This document shows positions 1 to 6,101 of a DNA stretch of 10,853 bases, piece by piece. The stretch comes from JBEAOO01 sp041164825. Its GTDB lineage: Bacteria > Pseudomonadota > Gammaproteobacteria > Burkholderiales > Burkholderiaceae_C. Under the pieces are notes generated by a model. The model did not search any database. It was not told where the DNA came from and saw only the letters and a list, made by a program, of their open reading frames with translations. The stretch's first letter is position 1. Each line of letters begins with the position of its first letter. A program made the position numbers and the translations under genes. Where the stretch lies: the NCBI GenBank assembly GCA_041164825.1, contig JBEAOO010000154.1:1-10853 (forward strand), written 5' to 3'.

Positions 1-2
1 CT

Positions 3-173
3 GAAACGATTGTGGCGGCAGCGTCGGGCCTGGGGGGGCCGGCCATGGGTGAACACACCTCGGGGGCGACACGTCATGGCGACCCGTCCCTGCGCGACGG
101 GGTGGCCGCCACCTTCTCTGCCGATGACCAGGCTGCGTCTTCCACCATCCACAAACCGGAGCTGGCGGCATGA
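3..173 (+). CDS. rhaT: C-terminal end of sugar (rhamnose) ABC transporter ATP-binding protein, partial
   Basis: Only the last 56 codons are present; the gene starts before the window. The frame opens with ETIVAAASG, which resembles the end of the second ATPase domain in the double-cassette sugar importers (RbsA/MglA/RhaT type), where a similar E-x-I-V-x-A-A-x-G segment closes the conserved part. The remaining roughly 47 residues are a low-complexity Ala/Ser/Gly-rich tail without recognisable motifs. No Walker motifs fall inside the window, so the family assignment rests on this short segment and on context: the stop codon TGA (171-173) overlaps the ATG of the first permease (170-172) in an ATGA arrangement. 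The neighbouring permeases, mutarotase and kinase make rhamnose the likely substrate. In the known family the protein sits on the cytoplasmic face and powers import by ATP hydrolysis. Confidence 0.7.
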   Translation, partial: ETIVAAASGLGGPAMGEHTSGATRHGDPSLRDGVAATFSADDQAASSTIHKPELAA

Positions 174-1207
174 GCGCGTCACACCCTGCAAGGCTGCGCT
201 GGCAACCCAGCCGCGAACTCATTCTGCTGGCCATCATCGCGGCCATCGCGCTGGCCGTGGGCGTACGCGCCCCGGTGTTCCTCACACTGCGCAATGCGCT
301 CGACATCGGCAACGATTCGGCCATCCTCGCCATCCTGGTGATGGGCCAGATGATGGTGCTGCTCACGCGCAGCATCGACCTCTCGGTGGCCTCCAACCTG
401 GCGCTCACCGGCATGTTGTGTGCGCTGGCCGGTCGCGCTTGGCCGGGCATGCCGCTGCCGGTGTTGATCGCGCTGGCTTGCGCCATCGGCGCGCTGCTGG
501 GCGCGCTCAATGGCTGGCTGATCACGCGCTTCAAGCTGCCTTCGATCGTGGTCACGCTGGGCACGATGTCGGTCTACCGCGGCGCCATTTTTGTGGCCAG
601 CGGTGGGGCCTGGGTCAACGACCACCAGATCCACCCGCTGATCAAGGGCCTGCCGCGCGACACCCTGCTCGGCTTGCCCATGCTGCTGTGGTTTGCCGCC
701 GGGGTGGTGGCGGGCAGCCTGTGGCTGCTGCGCTGGCGCCGCGAGGGGCGCGAGCTGTATGCCTACGGCGGCAACCCCTCGGCCGCGCTGTATGCGGGCA
801 TCCCGGTGCAGCGCCGGCTGATGCTGGCCTACACGGTGTCGGGCTTGTTGGCGGGCCTGGCCGGGCTGTTGTGGGTGGGGCGGTATTCCATCGCCTTCAC
901 CGAGCTGGCCTCGGGCTTTGAGCTGACGGTGGTGGCGGCCTGCGTGATCGGCGGCGTGAGCATTGGCGGTGGCGTGGGCAGTGTGGGCGGCGCACTGCTG
1001 GGCGTGTTGTTCATCGGCGTGATCAACGCGGCGCTGCCGGTGATCCAGGTCTCGCCGTTCTGGCAGCAGGCGATTGCGGGTTTCGTGATTCTGGTGTCGG
1101 TGGCGCTCAACGCGCGGGCCCAGGGCCACAGTGGCCGGCAGATTCTGGAGCGGCACACGGCCCCCGCCGTGCCCGCTGGCACAACCTCACAAGGAGCCTC
1201 CGCATGA
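170..1207 (+). CDS. rhaP: Rhamnose ABC transporter permease RhaP
   Basis: The 345-residue protein is very hydrophobic, with about eight to ten membrane segments, and belongs to the BPD_transp_2 permease family (RbsC type). The first membrane segment follows a short basic N-terminus, at about residues 16-33. A conserved stretch beginning NGWLITRFKLPSIVVTLGTM lies at residues 114-133, and the cytoplasmic loop near residue 200 has YGGNPSAALYAGI, the segment that in this family faces the ATPase. The start at 170 overlaps the upstream ATPase stop. The end overlaps the ATG of the second permease (1204-1206) by four bases, so the genes are probably translationally coupled. It should form a heterodimeric inner-membrane channel with RhaQ. 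The substrate is inferred from the downstream mutarotase and kinase; the permease sequence alone would only say pentose/deoxyhexose importer. Confidence 0.88.
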   Translation: MSASHPARLRWQPSRELILLAIIAAIALAVGVRAPVFLTLRNALDIGNDSAILAILVMGQMMVLLTRSIDLSVASNLALTGMLCALAGRAWPGMPLPVLIALACAIGALLGALNGWLITRFKLPSIVVTLGTMSVYRGAIFVASGGAWVNDHQIHPLIKGLPRDTLLGLPMLLWFAAGVVAGSLWLLRWRREGRELYAYGGNPSAALYAGIPVQRRLMLAYTVSGLLAGLAGLLWVGRYSIAFTELASGFELTVVAACVIGGVSIGGGVGSVGGALLGVLFIGVINAALPVIQVSPFWQQAIAGFVILVSVALNARAQGHSGRQILERHTAPAVPAGTTSQGASA

Positions 1208-2196
1208 AGGCGCTCGACACCTGGGAGCGTGTGCTCATCACGCTCATCGTTTTGGTCTATGTGGCGTTTGGCATCGGCATCGACGGCTTCTTGTCGCCCT
1301 ATGCCTTGGCCGACAGCACCTACAACTTCTCTGAAAAAGGCCTGATCGCGCTGGCCATGGCGCTGCTGGTGGTGGCCGGTGAAATCGACCTCTCGATCGC
1401 CGCCACCATGGCCTTGTGCTCGCTGGCCATGGGCTTTGCCATGAAGGCTGGCGCCAGCTTGCCGGTGATGGTGTTGGCGGCAGTGGCTTGCGGGCTGCTG
1501 TGTGGCGCGCTCAACGGCTGGCTGGTGACGCGCTGGAAGCTGCCCTCCATCGTCGTGACCATCGGCACCCTGTCGCTCTACCGCGGCTTGGCCCTGGTGC
1601 TGCTGGGCGACCAGGCCATCACCGGCTACCCCGACACGCTCAGCAACTGGGGCAATGGCAGCATCGGCGACTTGATCGGTGTGCCCGGCTTCATCGTGCC
1701 GATCGAGTTTGGCGTGTTGCTGATCGCGGCCTTGGCCGTGGGCTTGTTCTTGCACCGCAGCGTGGCCGGCCGGCGTGTGTATGCCATCGGCACCAACCCC
1801 ATCGCCTCGCGCTTCTCGGGCATCGCGGTCGACCGCTACCGCATGGGCCTGTTTCTGTTTGCCGGCGTGATGGCGGCCGTGGCGGCTGTGCTGCTCACCG
1901 GCCGCATCGGCAGCACGCGGCCCAACCTGGCCATGGGCTGGGAGTTGGATGCGGTCACCATCGTCATCCTCGGCGGTGTGGCCATTGAGGGCGGGCGCGG
2001 CAGCGTGTTTGGCACCGTGTTGGCCGCGGCGCTGCTGGGCAGTTTCACCTTTGCGTTGGGCATGATGAACGTGTCGGGCATCGTGATGTCGATGATCATC
2101 GGCGCGCTGCTGATCGTGGCGATGGTGCTGCCACGTTGGCTCAAGGGCAGCACCAGCGTGTCCAGCTTGTTCACTGGCCGGCGCAAAGCCGCTTGA
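1204..2196 (+). CDS. rhaQ: Rhamnose ABC transporter permease RhaQ
   Basis: This 330-residue polytopic membrane protein is a second BPD_transp_2 permease, recognisably paralogous to the preceding one. Residues 104-128 begin NGWLVTRWKLPSIVVTIGTL, nearly the same as in RhaP, and the loop near residue 200 reads IGTNPIASRFSGIAVDRYR. Near residue 60 the segment VVAGEIDLSIAATMAL parallels LLTRSIDLSVASNLAL of RhaP. The ATG at 1204 overlaps the RhaP stop in an ATGA junction. Two different permease genes side by side, each with one channel domain, is the layout of the rhizobial RhaP/RhaQ pair rather than of ribose systems, which usually use a single permease as a homodimer. The next gene starts 13 bases after the stop. 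Confidence 0.88.
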   Translation: MKALDTWERVLITLIVLVYVAFGIGIDGFLSPYALADSTYNFSEKGLIALAMALLVVAGEIDLSIAATMALCSLAMGFAMKAGASLPVMVLAAVACGLLCGALNGWLVTRWKLPSIVVTIGTLSLYRGLALVLLGDQAITGYPDTLSNWGNGSIGDLIGVPGFIVPIEFGVLLIAALAVGLFLHRSVAGRRVYAIGTNPIASRFSGIAVDRYRMGLFLFAGVMAAVAAVLLTGRIGSTRPNLAMGWELDAVTIVILGGVAIEGGRGSVFGTVLAAALLGSFTFALGMMNVSGIVMSMIIGALLIVAMVLPRWLKGSTSVSSLFTGRRKAA

Positions 2197-2209
2197 AGAA
2201 GGGGCCGCC

Positions 2210-2533
2210 ATGACGACCTTGCAAACCCACGCCTTCCGCATGTTCCTCAACCCGGGCCAGCGCGCTGAATACCAAAAGCGCCACGACGAGATCTGGCCCG
2301 AACTGGTGCTGCTGCTGCGCGAAGCAGGTGTGAGTGACTACAGCATCTTTCTCGACGAGGACACGCACGTGTTGTTCGCCTTGCTCAAGCGCCCAGCTGA
2401 CCACCGCATGGCCGACTTGCCGCTGCACCCGGTGATGCAACGCTGGTGGGCCCACATGGGCGACATCATGCGCACCAACGCCGACGGCTCACCCGTGGCC
2501 GAGACCTTGCCCTGCCTCTTTCACATGGACTGA
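2210..2533 (+). CDS. rhaU: L-rhamnose mutarotase
   Basis: This 107-residue protein aligns along its whole length with E. coli RhaM (YiiL, 104 residues), recalled from memory. It interconverts the alpha and beta anomers of L-rhamnopyranose in the cytoplasm so that isomerase or kinase steps receive the right form. Family residues are visible: AEYQKRHDEIWPEL carries Tyr21 and His25, matching the catalytic Tyr18 and His22 of E. coli, and QRWW places the tryptophan pair at 79-80 (E. coli 76-77). The C-terminal DGSPVAETLPCLFHMD corresponds to the E. coli end DNSPVSSELQEVFYLP. A good Shine-Dalgarno sequence, GAAGAAGGGG, ends six bases before the ATG. This is the gene that fixes the sugar of the operon as rhamnose. 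It is called rhaU in rhizobial operons and rhaM in enterobacteria. Confidence 0.93.
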   Translation: MTTLQTHAFRMFLNPGQRAEYQKRHDEIWPELVLLLREAGVSDYSIFLDEDTHVLFALLKRPADHRMADLPLHPVMQRWWAHMGDIMRTNADGSPVAETLPCLFHMD

Positions 2534-2534
2534 C

Positions 2535-3980
2535 ATGCCCATGACCGAGAAGCACACGCTGGTGATCGACATCGGCAAGAGCAACGCCAAGCTGCTGGTG
2601 GTGGATGCCCACGGCGCCGTGCTCTCGCGCCTGAGCCGGCCCAACCAGAGCGAGCCCGACCCGCAACACGGCACCACCGCGCTCGGCGTGGCCGGCCTGC
2701 AAGCTTGGTTGCTCAGCAGCATCCCGTGGCTGCCCGACCGCGAACGCATCGGCCGCATCAGCATCAGCACCCACGGCGCGGCCTTTTGCGCCATCAATGA
2801 CGAGGGCCTCGTGCTGCCGCCCATCGACTACGAATGGGACGGCTACGACGCCGCCACGCGGCGCGATTTTGCGGTGGCTCAAGCGCCGTTCAGCCACACC
2901 GGCTCGCCCGATTTGCCGCAGGGCCTGAACGCCGGCATCCAGCTCTTCTGGCTGCAGCGCCAGCACCCCACCGTGTGGGCACGCATCCGCCACTGGCTGC
3001 CCTACCCGCAGTACTGGGCCTGGTGGCTCAGCAGTGTGGCGGCCAGCGAGGTCTCATCGCTGGGCTGCCACACGGGGCTGTGGTCGCCGGTGGCGGGCCG
3101 CTATTCCGACTGGGCGCAGCGCAGCGGCATCGCGGCCTTGTTTGCGCCGCTGCGCCGCGCTTGGGCGCCGCTGGGCACCGTGCGTCCTGCCCTAGCCGAG
3201 GCGCTGGGCCTGCCTTTGGACTGCGAGGTGCTCTGCGGCGTGCACGACAGCAACGCCTGCCTCGCGCGCTATCTGCGCGACGCGCCCGACACCACGCTGC
3301 TCACCACCGGCACCTGGACGCTGGCCATGTCGCCCAGCGGCACGACGCAGGGCCTGCACGCCGAGCGCGACGAACTGCTCAACGTGGCCGTCGATGGCCG
3401 CGCCGTGCCCACCGCGCGCTTCATGGGCGGGCGCGAGTTTGCGGCCTTGTGTGGCGATGCCGACCCCGCTTTGGCCACCGAGCGTGCCTTGGCCAAGGTG
3501 CTGGCCGAGGGCTGGAGCGCGCTGCCCGCTTTTGCCGAAGCCGGCGGTGCCCACGCGGGCCGACAGGGCCTCGTGCTGCGCGACGGCGAGCCGGTGCAAG
3601 GTGGCCCCGCCGCCGTGCCCGCCTCCCTGCGCCCCGCGTTGGCCGCGCTCTACTGCGCCCAGCTCAGCGCACAAATGCTGCAGTCCCTCGGCGCCACCGG
3701 CCCCGTGATGCTCGAAGGCCCCCTCGCCGGCAATGCCGCCTATGGCAAGGCCCTCGCCGCGCTGATCGCCCCGCGCCCCCTGCGCCGCGCCACCGACCCG
3801 CTCGAAGGCACGGCCCGCGGCGCCTGGATGCTCGCCCACTGGCAGTCCGCCCGCCCCGCGCCGCCGCTGAGCGAAGCGCTGCCACCCCCGCCACCCGCGC
3901 TGGCCGAGCCGGTGCGGCGGGCGCATGCGGCGTGGTTGGCGCAGTTGGCCTCTGCGCCGACGCTGGCGCCCGCGCCATGA
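2535..3980 (+). CDS. rhaK: FGGY-family carbohydrate kinase, RhaK-like (rhamnose catabolism)
   Basis: The 481-residue product has the FGGY sugar-kinase layout (ASKHA fold) and the usual family length. The N-terminal phosphate-1 loop is LVIDIGKSNAKLLVVD (about residues 9-24). The second phosphate loop is TTGTWT at 257-262, with CGVHDSNA just before it carrying Asp238 at the position of the catalytic base of FGGY kinases. The C-terminal nucleotide-side segments are LEGPLAGNAAYGKALAAL and GTARGAWMLAHW. The ATG at 2535 lies one base after the mutarotase stop; another ATG six bases on (2541) is possible, and neither has a clear ribosome site, so coupling to the upstream gene is likely. Position at the end of the T-P-Q-U-K series matches rhizobial rhaK, which has been reported to be needed for rhamnose uptake as well as phosphorylation. 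Substrate (rhamnose, rhamnulose or a relative) is inferred from context. Confidence 0.85.
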   Translation: MPMTEKHTLVIDIGKSNAKLLVVDAHGAVLSRLSRPNQSEPDPQHGTTALGVAGLQAWLLSSIPWLPDRERIGRISISTHGAAFCAINDEGLVLPPIDYEWDGYDAATRRDFAVAQAPFSHTGSPDLPQGLNAGIQLFWLQRQHPTVWARIRHWLPYPQYWAWWLSSVAASEVSSLGCHTGLWSPVAGRYSDWAQRSGIAALFAPLRRAWAPLGTVRPALAEALGLPLDCEVLCGVHDSNACLARYLRDAPDTTLLTTGTWTLAMSPSGTTQGLHAERDELLNVAVDGRAVPTARFMGGREFAALCGDADPALATERALAKVLAEGWSALPAFAEAGGAHAGRQGLVLRDGEPVQGGPAAVPASLRPALAALYCAQLSAQMLQSLGATGPVMLEGPLAGNAAYGKALAALIAPRPLRRATDPLEGTARGAWMLAHWQSARPAPPLSEALPPPPPALAEPVRRAHAAWLAQLASAPTLAPAP

Positions 3981-3982
3981 AA

Positions 3983-4006
3983 AAAGCCCCGCATTGGCGG
4001 GGCTTT
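3983..4006. terminator. Bidirectional Rho-independent terminator between rhaK and ychF
   Basis: The arms AAAGCCCCGC (3983-3992) and GCGGGGCTTT (3997-4006) are perfect complements around a four-base loop ATTG. On the - strand the stem is followed by a run of six T, the classical pattern, so it should stop ychF transcription efficiently. On the + strand only TTT follows before G, so termination of the rhamnose operon may be weaker. The kinase stop codon (3978-3980) directly abuts the A tract. Confidence 0.85.
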
Positions 4007-4018
4007 GTCGTGGTGAGT

Positions 4019-4040
4019 GCAGCGGCCCGCAGGCCGCTGC
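4019..4040. other. Second perfect hairpin in the convergent intergenic region
   Basis: Arms GCAGCGGCC (4019-4027) and GGCCGCTGC (4032-4040) pair perfectly around the four-base spacer CGCA. It sits six bases beyond the ychF stop codon and before the main terminator in the ychF transcript. There is no T tract, so it is more likely an mRNA 3'-end structure or a backup pause site than a terminator by itself. Confidence 0.5.
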
Positions 4041-4046
4041 GCGTCA

Positions 4047-5141
4047 TCACACGTTGAACAAGAAGTTCAACACGTCGCCGTCCTTGACCACGTATTCCTT
4101 GCCTTCGGCGCGCATCTTGCCGGCGTCCTTGGCACCTTGTTCGCCCTTGAAGGCGATGAAGTCTTCGAACGCGATGGTTTGGGCGCGGATGAAGCCCTTC
4201 TCGAAGTCGGTGTGGATCACGCCGGCTGCATTCGGGGCGGTGTCGCCGATGTGGATGGTCCAGGCGCGCACTTCCTTCACGCCAGCGGTGAAGTAGGTTT
4301 GCAGGCCGAGCAGCTTGAAGCCGGCGCGGATCAGGCGATTCAGGCCGGGTTCGTCCTGGCCCATTTCGGCCAGGAACATCGCGCGGTCGTCGTCTTCCAT
4401 CTCCGACAACTCGGCCTCGGTCTTGGCGCAAATGGCCACCACCGGCGCGTTTTGCTTGGCGGCGTACTCGCGCAGGCGGTCGAGGAAGGGGTTGTTCTCG
4501 AAACCCGCTTCGTCGACGTTGCCCACGAACATCGCCGGCTTGGCGGTGATCAGGCACAGCGGCTTGAGGATGACGAGCTCTTCTTTGCTGAAGTCGATCG
4601 AGCGCACGGGCTGGGCCTGGTCGAGCGCGGCCTGGCACTTCTCCAGCACCTTCACCAAGGCGGCGGCTTCTTTGTCGTTGCCGCTGCGGGCGGCTTTGAC
4701 GTAGCGGTGCAGGCTCTTTTCCACCGTGCCGAGGTCGGCCAGGCAGAGCTCGGTCTGGATCACTTCGATGTCGGAGATCGGATCGATCTTGCCGGCCACG
4801 TGGATGACGTTGTCGTCCTCAAAGCAGCGCACCACGTTGACGATGGCGTCGGTTTCGCGGATGTGCGAGAGGAACTTGTTGCCCAGGCCTTCACCTTGGC
4901 TGGCGCCGGCCACCAGGCCCGCGATGTCCACAAACTCCACGATCGCCGGCACGATGCGCTCGGGCGTGATGATCTGAGCCAGCTGGCCCAGGCGCGGATC
5001 GGGCAACTCCACCACGCCCACATTGGGTTCGATGGTGCAGAAGGGGTAGTTCTCAGCCGCAATGCCCGCTTTGGTCAGCGCGTTGAAAAGGGTGGACTTG
5101 CCGACGTTGGGCAGGCCCACGATGCCGCATTTGAGGCTCAT
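4047..5141 (-). CDS. ychF: Redox-regulated P-loop ATPase YchF (OLA1/Obg family)
   Basis: The 364-residue protein matches YchF along its whole length (E. coli 363 residues). The N-terminus MSLKCGIVGLPNVGKSTLFN contains the P-loop G9-x4-GKS (9-16). Cys35, the residue implicated in redox control of E. coli YchF, is present in YPFCTIEPN. The G4-type motif is NVDE (in MFVGNVDE) instead of the NKxD of true GTPases, the hallmark of the ATP-preferring YchF branch. The last roughly 85 residues form the TGS domain and end FLFNV, as in the family. YchF is a cytosolic ribosome-associated ATPase linked to oxidative-stress responses. In many gammaproteobacteria it follows pth; here the upstream gene is a MOSC-domain protein 71 bp away. 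The gene is convergent with the rhamnose operon and shares its terminator. Confidence 0.97.
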   Translation of the reverse strand: MSLKCGIVGLPNVGKSTLFNALTKAGIAAENYPFCTIEPNVGVVELPDPRLGQLAQIITPERIVPAIVEFVDIAGLVAGASQGEGLGNKFLSHIRETDAIVNVVRCFEDDNVIHVAGKIDPISDIEVIQTELCLADLGTVEKSLHRYVKAARSGNDKEAAALVKVLEKCQAALDQAQPVRSIDFSKEELVILKPLCLITAKPAMFVGNVDEAGFENNPFLDRLREYAAKQNAPVVAICAKTEAELSEMEDDDRAMFLAEMGQDEPGLNRLIRAGFKLLGLQTYFTAGVKEVRAWTIHIGDTAPNAAGVIHTDFEKGFIRAQTIAFEDFIAFKGEQGAKDAGKMRAEGKEYVVKDGDVLNFLFNV

Positions 5142-5174
5142 GAGGGGCTTTCGGGTGTCTGGAGCGAAACGTTG

Positions 5175-5180
5175 ATTTTA
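5175..5180 (-). promoter_or_regulatory. Possible -10 element for ychF
   Basis: In the 71-bp gap upstream of ychF the - strand reads AATAAAATC, giving a TAAAAT hexamer that stands out in GC-rich surroundings, about 34 bases before the ATG. No convincing -35 box is seen 16-18 bases further upstream (the bases there read GCGCCC). The site is therefore a weak candidate. Confidence 0.3.
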
Positions 5181-5212
5181 TTCGGGCGCGAGGGGCAGGG
5201 CGCGCGCGCCGC

Positions 5213-6067
5213 TCAATCGAAGCGAAATGTCGCCTCGCCGACCTGGCCCACGCGCAGCGTCAGGCCCTGCCCGCGCACGATCAGTGCGTTCATGCCGAAG
5301 GTGAGGGCGCCGCCCAAGCGGGCGTCGGCGCGATAGCTGGCCAGGGTGTCGCCCACGGCATGGCCGCGCTCGGCGGTGGCGGGGTCAACATCGGGAATGG
5401 GGCAGCGGGCGCAGGGCTTGGTGAGCTTGATGCGCACCTCGCCGCCCGGCGTGGCGAAGCGCACCTCGTCGAGAAAATCTTCGCCATGCGCATCGAGGCC
5501 ATCGAGCACGAGGTTGGGGCGGAAGCGGTTCATGCCCACGCTCGCGTGGCCGGCGCGGGCCAGGCGCGCGTTCAACTCGGCCAGCGAGGCGGTGGAGGCC
5601 ACGAGCAGCGGAAAGCCATCGCTGAAGGCGTTTTCTGCGGCGACGCCTGCGCTCCAGCTGGCGCTGGACAGCCGCTGCTGCGCCGGATCAAACCGCACCA
5701 GCCGCACGGCCTGGCCCAGCTGTTGGCTGAACCACGCGGCAGCGGCATCGCCTTGGTCGAACGCGGCCACCTCGTCGTCCCACACGCGCACGCGGCAGGG
5801 CGCGCCTGCAGCCTCATCATGCAGCGTGAGCCCCGGCGCACTGGGCGCGCTCAACTGCCACTGCGTGCCCACGCGCTGCGGGCGCACCCGTGCCATCTGC
5901 GCGTGTTCGCGCTGGCTCACGAAGCGGCCCGTGGCGTCGACCACCATCCACTGCCGATCGTCGGCCAAGCCGGTGGCGCACAGCGTGGCCTCCAGGGGCA
6001 TCACGCCGCCGCAGGATTTGACCGGGTGCACATGCAGCTCGGCCAGGGTGACGGTCACGTCGCTCAT
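5213..6067 (-). CDS. MOSC-domain protein with N-terminal beta-barrel domain (YcbX/mARC-like)
   Basis: The 284-residue protein has the two-domain order of the MOSC_N plus MOSC family. The N-terminal beta-barrel domain opens with LAELHVHPVKSCGG (8-21) and continues with GLADDRQWMVVD (33-44). The MOSC domain carries RFRPNLVLDG (181-190) and KPCARCPIPDVD (217-228); one of Cys219 and Cys222 is expected to bind molybdenum cofactor, as in YcbX and mitochondrial mARC. Such proteins reduce N-hydroxylated compounds. The protein ends shortly after FGMNALIVRG, so the C-terminal 2Fe-2S ferredoxin domain of E. coli YcbX is missing and any electron donor must be a separate protein. The start lies 34 bp downstream of the AsmA-family gene on the same strand, so co-transcription is possible. 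A weak purine stretch (AGAAAGAGA) precedes the ATG. Substrate is unknown. Confidence 0.88.
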   Translation of the reverse strand: MSDVTVTLAELHVHPVKSCGGVMPLEATLCATGLADDRQWMVVDATGRFVSQREHAQMARVRPQRVGTQWQLSAPSAPGLTLHDEAAGAPCRVRVWDDEVAAFDQGDAAAAWFSQQLGQAVRLVRFDPAQQRLSSASWSAGVAAENAFSDGFPLLVASTASLAELNARLARAGHASVGMNRFRPNLVLDGLDAHGEDFLDEVRFATPGGEVRIKLTKPCARCPIPDVDPATAERGHAVGDTLASYRADARLGGALTFGMNALIVRGQGLTLRVGQVGEATFRFD

Positions 6068-6101
6068 CGATCGGGGTCTCTTTCTGAGTGGGGCGGGCCG
6101 C

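Noticed and set aside
829..2250. A 473-codon open frame on the - strand across rhaP and rhaQ
   Set aside because: It is rich in His, Gln, Gly and Arg with no domain pattern and lies antisense to two clear permease genes. This is a normal artefact of high-GC codon use.
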